A stretch of DNA of 64,000 nt, taken from the NCBI GenBank assembly GCA_026545765.1, contig CM048841.1:64927354-64991353 (forward strand), in the 5' to 3' direction. This stretch comes from Plantago major (lineage: Eukaryota; Streptophyta; Magnoliopsida; Lamiales; Plantaginaceae). The notes beneath the pieces were generated by a model, which made no database searches, was not told the DNA's origin, and worked only from the letters and a program-made list of their open reading frames with translations. The position numbers and the translations under genes are program-made. Below are positions 1 through 11,221 of this stretch, in pieces. The stretch's first letter is position 1; every line of letters begins with the position of its first letter.

Positions 1-50
1 CTTCCTAGCCACCACTCAGAATCAATGAACCCTCCTCAAGCCAAGCTGCT

Positions 51-1009
51 TTGCAAATAGTAGCTGCTTCCCAGAAACCTACTGAAGGAACTACAATGAT
101 AACAAGGGCCATGGCACAGAAACCTCCAAGGAGTACCAAGGCTCCAAGGAGAAGACAGGTTAAAGGGATTAATGAATCTTCCAAGAAAAGAAGAAGGCCA
201 AATCAAGTCCCCGGCAATGAAGAAGGTCAGAAACTCTCACAAGATTTAATCTTGATGATGATGAGGAAACCGATAAAGATGAAGCTCCTCTTCACAGAAA
301 AAGGAAAATTGAAAGCCTAACTGAGCCCATAGCTGCAAAGCCCCTAGCAGCTAAAACACCCTCTGGAAATACCAAGTCTATCCAGGGTGGTTCTTCAAGC
401 AACAACCCCAAAGAGAATTCAAGACAGAAAAGGAACAGACTGAGAGCTGAGCAAAGACAAAGTCAACTTCCACTCAGGTCAGAAGAAGCCAAAATAGAGT
501 ATGTGAAGAATGACAATGATTCCTCTGTCTACAGGTGCATCAATCAGAAAAATGGCTATTGGATTCTGGAACTTAAGCATCTACTGGTAAATTCAAGATT
601 TCCAGAACCAATCCATAAACAACTTATGGCATGGAGAAAAGATAAGCCAACCTTGATCAACACCAATCACATTAAAGCCTGGTTGGATTTTGAAGTTGTC
701 AAGAGAACTGAAGCCATGAGAAAGGACCTCTCTGATGAATGTCCATATGGAAAGCCAGATGATGTGCACAGAATTCTGAATATCACAGGAACAGGCACAA
801 GAGCAAGACTTGCTGTGGAACCCTATGAGTCGTTCTATCTAACTGAAGATCAATACAAGGGTGACATCAGATATCTGAGGATTATCTACGAATACTTCAA
901 GCTTTCAGATATCAGAATAGAGCGGAAAGTATTTGTGGGTCAAACATTTTGTCAAGAAGAATCCTACCAAAACCTACAAAGAGGTCTGTGGATTTGCCAG
1001 AGACACTGA
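51..1009 (+). pseudogene. C-terminal part of the extra (env-like position) ORF of Sirevirus copy 1
   Basis: Two overlapping open stretches read as one basic, Lys/Arg/Ser-rich protein that changes frame near 200-250. The first frame is open from about 51, and the second runs from about 230 to a stop at 1007-1009. The first half has a basic patch (KKRRRPN) like a nuclear-localisation signal. The second half looks folded, with a region around residues SVYRCINQKNGYWILEL and conserved-looking Trp, Cys and Tyr residues. I recognise no named domain. Its place just before the polypurine tract and 3' LTR makes it the tail of the ORF that follows pol in this family. The corresponding part of copy 2 lies beyond 64000, so the two cannot be compared. 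The frame change makes this copy probably non-functional. Confidence 0.55.
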
Positions 1010-1477
1010 GATGCTCGTCAGAACACTTCTCTATGATTATTCTGATGACATCAAAAGGTTTGGAGATAGGAAATTTGCAGACTGATCCATAGAAATACTG
1101 TTGAAGACTTGAAGAGATTGAAGACTTGAAGACTAGTATATTAAGATGTTTACTTGGAGCTTGGCTACTCCTGTTGTCCTAATTTACTATTTTTTTTTTA
1201 TGTATTTTTGCTGACTAAGCTAAACTTGTTTTATGTATTGAAGTTATCTGTAATCTTTCTTTGTAACTTATCTGAAGAACTTACTCTCAGATAGTATTCT
1301 ACAAAAGATAACTTGTCAGCAAAGATCACACCTTGTGATTTGGTTGATGTTTTACTTTCTGCACTTAATTGAATGAATTAAAAAATCTTAAGAAATGATT
1401 AAGTGTTGGATTGTTCACTCATCCAGATTTGTAATAGGTCAGATAGTCATCGTTGACCGATCAAAAAGGGGGAAATT
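1010..1477 (+). other. 3' untranslated internal region and polypurine tract of Sirevirus copy 1
   Basis: There is no open frame here. The region ends in a purine run of five A and five G followed by AAA (1463-1475), immediately upstream of the LTR start at 1478. This is the usual position of the polypurine tract that primes plus-strand DNA synthesis in LTR retrotransposons. Confidence 0.7.
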
Positions 1478-3121
1478 TGTTAGGAAATTTGTTAGATATT
1501 TTGTTAGAAATATCTGTTTAGATTTTGATCAGCAACATGATGACTTATCTTAGTCTCAGAAAGGTGATTAGTACTCTTGGTTCACTTGAACATTGTAAAA
1601 GAGGTAAGTATGATAATCTAGCTAATCTTGTATAGGATGATAGGTCTCAAAATGTAATTTTTATTTTATGAAGAGAAGACCAAGAAGAAGACATCCAAGC
1701 AGAACAAGTTCAACGACATTAAAAATTTGAAGACTGCACAAGATTACTGAAACAGTTTTACAAATACCTTGGCCAGATATCTTGAAGACACGAATAGTTT
1801 TAAACAAACTGTGTCACAAGAGATATCTGAGAAATAAAAGGTCTATCTGAAAACAAGGAAAGTGTCCACAGATATCTATTCTCAGATACCTTGAGCTTTA
1901 ACCACATTTCTGAAGAAGAAATATATATATTGCAAACAAAGTTGTTTCAATAAAAGTGGTATCTGAAGTTAAAGATAAGAACGTGCAAAGAATCAGAGAA
2001 ATCTGATCAAGGTTGTCTCGACATAAAGCATAGTTCCGTTGGCACTACAGACAAAAGTATAGTACAATGCATTAAATGCATGGACAGAGATGTACAACGA
2101 AGCAACGGTAGCTTCGAAGAAGAAGACAAACTCACATAAAGATTATACATGATATCAATAGTTTGAATTTGATTTATTTAACGGATACTATTCAAACGGC
2201 ACTCAAATTCATCTATAAATATCAACACTTAGATCGCTTGAGAAGATACACTACACAACTCAAGAACTTACTGAACACATATCTTAATCTTCAAGCAAAC
2301 TACTTACTCTCAAAGCTTTACATGACCAAAGCTCACGATCTTAAGTAGTACTAAAGTTCTAAGTGTCACGATCCTAAACAAGCAAACCTATCCGTGAAAG
2401 AGTTGAATTGAAAGATCAAGTATCCGAGATTCATTCTCTAGAACATTTATCTAAGACTTGGGTCAAGAAAAGAACAAGATACCATACATTGAAAAGTGTA
2501 TTAAGTATACTTGATTCACAGAGCTATCTCGATTAACGAAAAGTTATTAAAGAAGCTCATCCGACAACTCAAACCAAAACTAACACCATCATTTGGCGTG
2601 GAGTATGTGAAGTACTTAGTTTGAGAAACTAAGGAATAACTCCAAGGTTATTGAGCACAGAAGTACTTAGCTTGGGAAGCTGGGAATAGCTCAAAAGGTT
2701 TCGAGCACAGAAGTACTTGGTTTGAAAGCCGTGGAACAACTCAGGGAGAACATTTGGTTGGGAACCATTTGTTTCAGGAATCTTAGAATAGGATTTTTGT
2801 AAGGTGACCTCAATTATCTATTCTAGTGAATTCTAGGTCTTTGGAAGACCGAAGTGGATTAGTTGGAGGATTACGCCACCTCCAGATACCACTATACTTG
2901 CTGTGTTATTTACTTTTCTGTACTTACATTTCAGCAACACACGCACACACACACTTTAACTGTTTCTGCACTTATCTATCTTAAGTCTTCCGCGCTCTGA
3001 ATCCAAGTATCAGATATCTACACAGATATCTGAGAAATAGTTTTTATCGACAAAAGTTTTAAAAGACTATTCACCCCCCCCCCCCCCCTAGTCTTTTACT
3101 TTGCCGTTATCTGGACCAACA
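1478..3121 (+). repeat. 3' LTR of Sirevirus copy 1 (1644 bp)
   Basis: The LTR starts TGTTAGG after the polypurine tract and ends CCAACA. It aligns along its whole length with the 5' LTR of copy 2 (51547-53291). A TATA-like box (TATAAAT) sits at 2214-2220. The last third carries tandem units with small hairpins, a CA-dinucleotide run near 2940 and a long C run near 3073. Copy 1 has three hairpin units and copy 2 has four, and the CA and C runs differ in length, so the two LTRs come from separate insertions. Confidence 0.85.
2598..2750 (+). repeat. Three tandem ~50-bp hairpin units inside the Sirevirus LTR
   Basis: Each unit contains AGTACTTRG followed by a short inverted repeat and then AATAACTC or AACAACTC. 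Unit 1 forms an 8-bp stem with a GAG loop (2615-2633, CTTAGTTT/AAACTAAG). Unit 2 pairs AGCTT/AAGCT around GGG (2669-2681), extendable by G-T pairs. Unit 3 is weaker. The homologous array in copy 2 is at 52710-52915. Confidence 0.75.
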
Positions 3122-3714
3122 AGGGTTGATGGCACGTACACCAAACTGACACGCACAAAAGTGCGGACTTCGGTAAAACAGACACTACCAAAAAGTGAGA
3201 CTAAAAGAGTCCATAGTGGCCAAATTGATTAGAATTTAATTCATATGATGCAAATATGTGGTTTATGGAAGTTGGTTATATATCTTGGCAAGCTGCTATA
3301 CGCAAGGAAAAAGTCCCTTCTGACTTAACTGATTGAGTACATTGCATGAGGTATTTGAGGCAACTTTGTGACGAAAGTCACGTTCCTTTTCTCTTATTGT
3401 TCTTGAGTGTTTAACTGGACACTTTCAGAGTGTGAGAGAGAATAGTGTAGGATTTCCTTGCGAGGGATTGGAGAGTTAGGCTTAAGTGCTATTTATTTGA
3501 GAAACTCTCTTTCAGGATTTTTTGTGCACTATTTCTATCAAGGTTGGTTGAGCGCAAACCTTCTACATCTTGTGAATTTAGCGCTTACAGTGGTAGAGTT
3601 CGTTCACTTGGAAGATTGACTCGTTTGTGTGTTATTATGTGTCGTAGTTTAGAGACTAGTGTATTAGGGTTGTGTGTTTGCTCGAGGACGAGCAAAGGTT
3701 CGATTTGGGGATTT
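3122..3714 (+). mobile_element. 3' internal end of a Gypsy element (Tat/Athila-like), non-coding
   Basis: There is no coding frame. The segment ends in a perfect hairpin (3677-3696, TTTGCTCG-AGGA-CGAGCAAA), then a purine-rich stretch with GGGG, then the LTR at 3715. The same layout is seen beside the LTR at 10999. This is the expected 3' untranslated region and polypurine tract of a large Gypsy element whose upstream part is missing, cut by the Sirevirus LTR at 3121. Confidence 0.5.
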
Positions 3715-4977
3715 TGATGAGACAATATTCTAACGTCTCATTTGGTCCTTTTTAGCGGTCTTTGTGAGTCTTTGTCTTTAGTTTTATAGTCTTTTTAGTT
3801 GGTTTTTACACTTTGGTGTTTTATTTACGTTTTGCAGGAATCGATGTCTTTTGAGCTAAATGAGGACAAGCTGCTTAGCATGGCTCACCATGGCGAGGGA
3901 TTCAGTCCGCCGCGGCGAGATTTTACGAGCTTGGAGTTGGATATTGCAAGAAGGCTCGCCAGGCAAATCAGTCCTGGCCGTAGATTTTGTAATGAAACCT
4001 CATGTTTTGAAGATTGAAGCTTCACTTGTGAGCATTTTGCTCGCCGTGGCGAAATTATGCGAGGGCTATATATTCTTCGATTAAGAAGGCTCGCCGCGGC
4101 GAGCTATTCCTTCCGCCGCGGTGAGAAGTGCAGGATCAGAGTTTTGCTTTCCTTATTAGATTAGATTTTTTATTCTTTCTTTCATACTTTCTTTTAACCT
4201 AGTTCTTAGAAAAAAAGCTCCTAGACATTATCCTGGAGATTGAACTACATTGGAGCTTGGTTTTATCTTTGATTGAAGGATTGATATCGAATTCCTGGTT
4301 ATTTTGGTAATTCTCTATTGTTTATCTCTTTACAATTCGTTCTTGTTCTTGTTTGTCGAATTGTATGAGCTTGCATGCAATTATCAGTATGTTTATGTTT
4401 AGCATGAGCAATATCTTGAATTCTTTGATCCTTGCTTCCATCATGAGTAGCTAAACCACTCCGAACATGGTAGTTATGTGACGGTTATGCATATTCGCTT
4501 CTAGGGTTTAGATTCGTTCATATAGGTTCGTCTATCTTTAAATCTTCGTAAAACCTTCAATCCAATAAGCTAGATTAAGACTTTCAAAATCGTTTCCGGA
4601 TAAGGATCGTGGATTGACGACCCATGATTTCTCCAGTATAATATATTCAAATAATGATTGGTTGAATTGGATTGACTGATTTATGTACACCGACCGTGTG
4701 ACAATATGAACGTATCCCTAGAGCGAATTAGTATAGCTTGATCGTAACTACTGTGTTCTTTCTATCCCATTGAAATCAACTACATTGCATTTTCTGTTTT
4801 CTAGTTATTAGAAGTACTCAAATTCAAACAAATCAAACTGTTTCTAAAAGTAATTGTTTGCTTTCAACCCGTGTGGTAGCCTAATTGATTCCTTAGTGAA
4901 CGATCTCGTGGTTAGCATAGTCTGTTTATAACGACTGCTTCCTACTTATTTTCCTAAGTAGTAATTTGAGCACATCA
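3715..4977 (+). repeat. 3' LTR of a Gypsy element (1263 bp)
   Basis: The LTR starts TGATGAGAC just after a polypurine-like tract and ends CACATCA, giving TGATG/CATCA inverted ends. There is no matching 5-bp repeat on the left (GATTT versus GTTAT on the right), which fits a 3' LTR attached to its internal region rather than a solo LTR. It contains about six versions of the GC-rich motif CTCGCCGCGGCGAG between 3880 and 4125. The LTR butts directly onto the middle of a Copia pol, so it landed in that element. Confidence 0.7.
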
Positions 4978-7815
4978 GTTATGCAGGCTCTTAAAAGGAG
5001 AGAATTGTATTATCTACAAGGTGAAACTGTAACTGGTGAAGTTTCCAATGTACAGTGTTCTGGGAACACCCGACAGTGTTCGGACAACACCGTTCTATGG
5101 CATAGAAGACTAGCACATGTTGGAGAGAAAGGTCTTATGGATTTATCTAAGAAGGGACTCTTAGGTGGAGACAAGATACATAAGATGGAACTTTGTGAGC
5201 TCTGTGTGTTAGGGAAGTCCAAGAAGAACAGTTATGGTGTTGGCAAACGCACCACACAGAACATACTTGAGTATGTGCATGAAGATTTATGGGGACCGGC
5301 GAGAACCACCACTAGGAATGGAGGTAGATATTTTATGTCCATCATTGATGATCTGTCAAGGAAAGTGTGGGTGTTTGTATTGAAGTCCAAGGATGAGACT
5401 TTCATGAAATTCAAGGAATGGCTTGTGGAGATGGAGAATCAAACGAACAAGAAGCTCAAGGTGATCAGAACTGATAATGGGCTGGAATTCTTGTCTAATG
5501 AATTCAATACCTTCTGTGTTGGGAAGGGCATCTTGAGACACAAGTCAGTCCCTGGAAATTCACAGCAGAATGGGGTAGTTGAAAGGATGAATAGAACAAT
5601 CCTAGAAAGAGTGAGGTGCATGCTTCTTGGATCAGCTATTGGTTTCAAGACACCTGAAGAAGTTTGGAAAGGTACTCATTCAGACTACTCATATCTCAAA
5701 GTATTTGGATGCTTAGCTTATGCTCGTGTTAAGCAAGATAAGTTGGAGGTTAATGCATTAAAGTGCTTGTTTCTTGGTTATCCAAAGGGAGTTAAGGGAT
5801 ATAAATTCTGGTGCTTAGAACCAGGGGTAAATAGATGCATCATCAGCAGGGATATGACTTTCCATGAAAATGTGATGCCATTATTGAGGAATACTGACAG
5901 TGTTGAGAGAACACTCAGTCAAGTGGATCCTGTCGAAGATGGTGTGTCAGGAACACTGAATATGGAGCAGACAGACACTGGTGTGGTGATAACACCAGTT
6001 TTCGCAGACCATGGTGTTCTGACAACACCACATGCTGAATCTCAGGGAAATACTGACATACATGTTCAGGTGGAGCGTGAATCGAATAATCAGGTGGAGA
6101 GGCATGTGATCAGAAGAAGGACAGGAATAGAGCTCAATAATCCAGATGATGTTGTGGATTATCAACTCATCAGAGATAGAGAACCAAGAGTTAGAACCTC
6201 TACTGCTGATTCAGATATGGTGTATTTTGCACTGAATATTGCCAAGGATATTGATTGTTATGAGCCTGAGAACTATCAAAGAGCTATAAGTTGCTCAGAG
6301 AAGAATAGTTGGTGCATTACTATACAGCAAGAACTCTTGTCACTTGAAAAGAATCATACATGGTATATTGTAGCTATACCTAAAGGAAAGAAGCTTGTCA
6401 GTTGTAAGTGGATCTTTAAGAAGAAACTTGGAGATGATGGTGAGCAAAAGGTGAAATACAAAGCCAGACTAGTTGCTAGAGGTTTCACACAAAGAGAGGG
6501 TATTGACTACAATGAGATCTTTTCTCCAGTGGTGAAGCATAACTCAATCAGGATCTTGATTGCTATGGTAGCTAAATTTAAGCTACACTTACATCAGATG
6601 GATGTTACTACTGCATTCTTGCATGGGAAGCTAGATGAAGAGATTTACATGAGGATACCTGAGGGTATTGAGGTAGATGACAAGGAGCACAAGGCTTGTT
6701 TATTGTTGAGATCACTATATGGTCTTAAACAGAGTCCAAGGCAATGGTATAGAAGATTTGACAAGTTTATGTTGAGTCACAAGTTCAGGCGGTGTGACTA
6801 CGACACCTGTGTTTACTTCTATGTTGAGAATGTCGAAGACATGATATATTTGCTTATTTATGTGGATGACATGCTTATAGCAAGCAAGCATATGAAAGGA
6901 ATCACTCATGTGAAGAATTTCTTGAAGTTAGAATTTGAGATGAAAGACTTGGGAATAGCTAAGAGGATACTGGGCATTGATATTATTCATGGAAGTGATG
7001 GAAAGATCATTATGAATCAAAGTGCTTAACATGCACAAATCCAAGCATGCTGCAACACCTCTGGGGTCTCAGTTCAAGTTATCTAAGAAGTCTTGTCCTA
7101 TACTGATGAAGAGAAGAGGTGTATGGAGAACACACCGTATGCTAATGCTATAGGGTCGATTATGTATTCCATGGTATGTTGCATGCCGGATTTGGCTCAT
7201 GCAATGAGCTCAGTAAGCAGGTATATGGATAATCCTGGCAAGGACCATTGGGAGGCAGTTAAGTGGCTGCTCAGGTATATTGGTGGTTCGATTAGACTGG
7301 GATTGGTGTTTCAGCAACACCAGACGCGGAATGATGCACTGATTGGGTATGTCGACTCGGATTATGCTGCAAACTTAGATACAAGGAAGTCTTTAACTGG
7401 ATATGTATTCACATTATTTGGTACAGCAGTAAGTTGCAAGTCTACTCATTAACCTGTGGTTGCATTATCAACTACAGAGGAAGAATTTATGGCCATGACG
7501 GAAGCTGTGAAAGAAGCTATTTGGCTCAAGGGAATTCTGGGCCAGTTCGGTGTGCTGCAAACACCGGTGACTATATTCTGTGATAGTCTAAGTGCAATTC
7601 ATTTGTCAAAACATCAAGCTTACTATGACAGGTCCAAACACATTGATATAAAGTTTCACTTTGTCAGAGATGAAGTTGAGAAGGGTACTATCAAGATTGA
7701 GAAGATCAGCACAGATGTTAATCCGACGGATGGATTTACTAAGTCAATTTCTGTGATGAAGTTTGGATCGTGTCTAAGTTCTATCAAGTTGATGGAAGGA
7801 AGGGTTGTTTCCTAA
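4978..7815 (+). pseudogene. pol: Copia polyprotein remnant: integrase, reverse transcriptase, RNase H
   Basis: The frame is open from the Gypsy LTR edge to a stop at 7027. In order it shows the pre-integrase zinc region (LWHRRLAH and CELCVLGK), the integrase core with its first Asp in HEDLWGP, the second in RTDNG and Glu in NGVVERMN, then reverse transcriptase with QMDVTTAFLHG, YGLKQSPRQWY and YVDD. RNase H follows with DSDYA and KHIDIKFHF. It is broken in several ways: a deletion of roughly twenty residues after the integrase Glu (near 5638), a frame change with lost sequence around 7027-7095, and an in-frame stop at 7450-7452. Gag and protease are absent. The codons are AT-rich and plant-like. 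It cannot encode a working polyprotein. Confidence 0.85.
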
Positions 7816-7878
7816 CTCTAGAGACATGAATGGTGTGGTATACTGTGGTTACATTAATATGAAGCTAAGGTGGAGAAT

Positions 7879-8475
7879 TGTGAAGCCGGTTAGCTTAATA
7901 TTAAAGGAAGTAATGGAACATGGTGTACTGAAAACACTGATGACAGGGATAATGGATGTGTGGTGTTAGAGTGTGTTGAGGACACTTGGATATAACACTG
8001 AGAATTAATGCTGTGTGGTGTGGTGTAGCGAAAAACACTGGAATAACACTGAAGACACATGACAGTTAGAAGTCGAATCTAACTTGGTTTTCTTTTGCTT
8101 AGTGATCAAGAATTCGTTTCTTATTAGGAGTAGAATTCGAATCTTGCTAGGAAAAGGAATGTATGTTGATTTCTCTAGTATATATACACATGTAGGTACT
8201 AGAATAAATCGATGAGAACATAGAGAGAATACATTGAGATTTCTTGAGAGAAACACGGTGAGGAATATAGAACGGAGCTCGATATAGCTTGATAGGTTTG
8301 GTTGATTCCTTGTAAACTGCGTTTTGGTTCTTGGTTAATAGAAATCTTGGTTATCCCGTGGACGTAGACAATTGTCGAACCACGTTAAGTCTTGTGTTTG
8401 TGTTTATTTTCTTGCATTTGTTTGTTGGTTGGTTTGGAGTTTATTGGATTGAATTGGGTTGATTTGATTAACACA
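7879..8475 (+). repeat. Putative 3' LTR of the 4978-8475 Copia element (~597 bp)
   Basis: The LTR starts TGTGAAGCCGG right after a purine-rich tract (AAGGTGGAGAAT) and most likely ends in AACACA near 8475. A TATA run lies near 8180. Two exact copies of the RGTGT-N7-ACACY motif (7922 and 7970) and a variant with an 8-bp spacer (8022) lie near its start. The right edge is inferred, because no 5' LTR is available for comparison. Confidence 0.55.
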
Positions 8476-8531
8476 CTAGCATACAATGACTTCAACTAAA
8501 TGTAAATGAATAAGTAATATATAATTTAATT

Positions 8532-9232
8532 GGGGAATTTTCACAAAGCACCCTTTTAAAATGGTCACTGAACATTTAGGTCCCTAATCTTTGAAAAATT
8601 ACACTGAAGGACAACTTTTTATTTTTTTTTACTTTTGGTAAAAAGGTTATATTTACCTCTTTCCTTTTCAATTAAACCATTTATTTTTAAATGCAAATTT
8701 CATTTAATTACATATTTGACTCACACCTTTCAAAATCTATTAATTCAACCCAAAAATTTTATCCTACTTAACTCGAATTATTTTTCTTTCTTTATTAGAC
8801 TAATATTTTTTTTAAATAATAAGGAGCTTCCATAGATTTCCATTGGAGCTCCGGTAATCGAGCTCTAGGAAGCTCCAAATCGAAGCTTCCATAGAATCTT
8901 TAGTTTTCATTCTAACAATAATTTAAATCTTTTATTTTGGGGTTTAGTTAAGGACTAAAAAAGTCAGAAATATGAATAAAGAAAATTTTGGTGGTTCATA
9001 TATTAAAATTAAAAGTTTTGAGGTTATTGTAATAAGATGAAATATTAAATTGAAAATAAAAGGAGAAATGAAACGGTAAAATTGTAATATCAATAATGAG
9101 GGTTGACTTTTGTCCTTCATTGTAATTATTTTTATTTCATAAGTCACATTTTGTCCTTCAATGTAATTTTCAAACATCAAGGACCTAAACGTTTAGTGAC
9201 CATCTTAAAAGGGTGTCAAACGAAAATCGCCC
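8532..9232. mobile_element. Mutator-type MITE with long terminal inverted repeats (701 bp)
   Basis: The ends are inverted copies of each other over about 85 bp: GGGGAATTTTC on the left and its near complement GAAAATCGCCC on the right, with an inner block containing GGTCACTNAACNTTTAGGTCC. A perfect 10-bp duplication TAATTTAATT flanks it (8522-8531 and 9233-9242). Long inverted repeats with a 9-10 bp duplication are typical of Mutator-like elements. The interior is AT-rich and non-coding. Confidence 0.8.
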
Positions 9233-9458
9233 TAATTTAATTTAAACTACTTGGGCATGGAAGTATGTTGCGGTAAATAATTGATCATCCAAGTTTAAGT
9301 TCCAATCTAACATGCTAATTTCTAATCATCTTGAGTAGTCTTTCACCGCAACAATAACATGATTGATGGAAACATTTAATGATAAATACAGAACAACAAA
9401 CATGACTATGACATGCATGAGGTGAATTAACCATAAGGGAACTTGCAAAGATCACATA

Positions 9459-10999
9459 TGATGTGTACCAAGAGATTTTGATTTCGTTGTAAAGACTGTA
9501 ATCTCTAACTACAATTAAAAGATTAATAAATTTATAATTGTCAGAAGCTCACTAACACACAGTTTATAGCGGTAAGTTAACTCGAGATGTCGTTCTCTCG
9601 GGAATAACACTCGATTGAAATAGAATATTAAATGGTTGATTTTCAATATAAAATAAATAACAGATTTTTGGTATTTTTGAATAAGTAAAATAAACACGTA
9701 AGCAGGAAAATAATTTTAAAGAGAATTGACGAACTAAGAACTTATAGAGAAAAGCATGTAAGCGTTAACCTTCATTTTGATAAACGGTTTATATCAGAAA
9801 TAACAGATAGCAATAGTTACAGCTGAAGAGTCACACAAGTCACATATCTTATACCAAGGCGCAGTCAGTACAGATACCCCATGTAGACTATCGTCTAGCT
9901 CAAAGTTGTCACCAGTGGCCAGCTCAACAACAAACCTCAGGCTGAATATCAACTTATGGACACAGCTGATACCTCCTAATCTAGTGCAATGAATACTCAT
10001 GTCTCGCGAAAACATAAACAAACAAAGCAACTTTCCTCAAACAGCACAGGTATGAACTACAATCGCATAACCAACATTGATGCTAAAACTATTCCACCAT
10101 ATATAAACCAAATAATCAAAGATCCCGACTAACCCTTACTTGTAAGTGAATTAGCCTGACATAACTGAAAGTAAATAAACTGTAAACTGAATTGAAATCA
10201 TGTTTGAAACAACTAAACCGTAAGAAGATGGCGAGTGTCGACCCTCAGATTCCCCTTCTTCGATTTCCTCTTGATGTAGTAGATCTTGATGCTACTCCGG
10301 ATGTCTTGAAGTCTTCTTGATTGCTTGCTGACGGCTAGGGTTTTGGGGTTTCACTTCCCCGAGGACTGGTTCTCTCTCAGGAGAGCTGCTTTGGTGCTAC
10401 GGAACCCTAATGTTCCATTCTACTATTCGGACCCTTCCGCTCCGCTCTCTCTTCATTATGAGACCCCAATGGTCTTATTTATAGTTGAAATCCCGAGCTT
10501 CAACCGCCATTGGTGTATAAGGAAGGTTTAGGAAGAGGCCCTTTCGACGGGCCGTAAAATGACTCAAACAGAAAACAATTACTTGATCATGTTCACAAGC
10601 ATCACTGATGCCCTTTCTGCGGTCCCCTGGGCATCGCCAAGTGCGATTCCTCCAGCTTCGAATATATTTCCTTTGTTCTTCAATTTTGGGCGTCGTAACT
10701 TCGTTTCCTCGAAAAGTTGTAGAATCTTCAATTTCTTCGCATTGGTTAGTCGCATGACATGTTTTGACTCCTCGAACTCTGTGCAACGGTCAATCCAGCG
10801 TATTTGCTTAACTTTCTCGATTTCGCACAATTATGCTGTTTTCTTGCCTGAAATCGTGCAATTCCTCAAAAACGCGATCATGACCTACAAAAAATACACG
10901 AAGTTGGTAATTGACCATAAAACGATACAAATATTGAATCTAAGGCAAAAAAACAAGGGTCTAAAAGCATGCTATATCGCACATTTCGTTGTCACATCA
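9459..10999 (-). repeat. 3' LTR of a minus-strand Gypsy element (LTR A, 1541 bp)
   Basis: The LTR runs from TGATGTG at 9459 to CATCA at 10999 and aligns with the solo LTR at 11222-12598. Shared blocks include the sequence around TTTATAGCGG near the left edge, the GGTCTTATTTATAG block (TATA on the minus strand, near 10470) and the right 90 bp. On the minus strand it is preceded by a polypurine tract (GGTTTGGGGGTG) and a hairpin at 11017-11036, so it is the 3' LTR of an element pointing left. Confidence 0.75.
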
Positions 11000-11221
11000 C
11001 ACCCCCAAACCAGTTTCTTGCTCATCCTTGAGCAAGGCACAACCGATAAAAAGTGACAGTGAAATGATGCCAAACTTAGTACACCAATTAAAAATTTTCA
11101 CAAGGATGATTTTTCACATTCAACCACATTTAGTAACTAAGTCAGAAATCGAAGATCATGAAACCAACAGACAAAGACGAACATCGATCTGCATCGTCGG
11201 GTTCTCAAGTAACAAGATCAA
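11000..11221 (-). mobile_element. Gypsy 3' internal region, proximal part, with hairpin and polypurine tract
   Basis: This is non-coding sequence next to LTR A. On the minus strand it ends with a perfect hairpin CTTGCTCA-AGGA-TGAGCAAG (11017-11036) and a purine run. It is interrupted at 11221 by the solo LTR and appears to continue at 12604. Confidence 0.55.

Larger units (their letters stand above)
1..3121 (+). mobile_element. 3' end of a Sirevirus-type Copia element (copy 1)
   Basis: The segment holds the end of an internal region, a polypurine tract and a complete 3' LTR. The LTR matches the 5' LTR of the element starting at 51547 over its whole length, with indels, so both belong to one family. 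The element enters from outside the window. The five bases after the LTR (3122-3126, AGGGT) would be one target duplication, but the partner is off the window. The assignment to the Sirevirus branch rests on copy 2, which has pol followed by a long extra ORF and a very long LTR. Confidence 0.85.
4978..8475 (+). mobile_element. Truncated Copia element (pol part and 3' LTR)
   Basis: The element lacks its 5' LTR, gag and protease, which were replaced by the Gypsy LTR ending at 4977. What remains is the pre-integrase zinc region, integrase, reverse transcriptase, RNase H, a polypurine-like tract (about 7867-7878) and a putative 3' LTR. The segment is unusual for carrying eleven exact copies of the inverted motif RGTGT-N7-ACACY. 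Confidence 0.8.

Noticed and set aside
10475..10830. Several overlapping short frames on both strands near 10.5-11 kb
   Set aside because: All lie inside the Gypsy LTR A; the related LTR B does not keep these frames.
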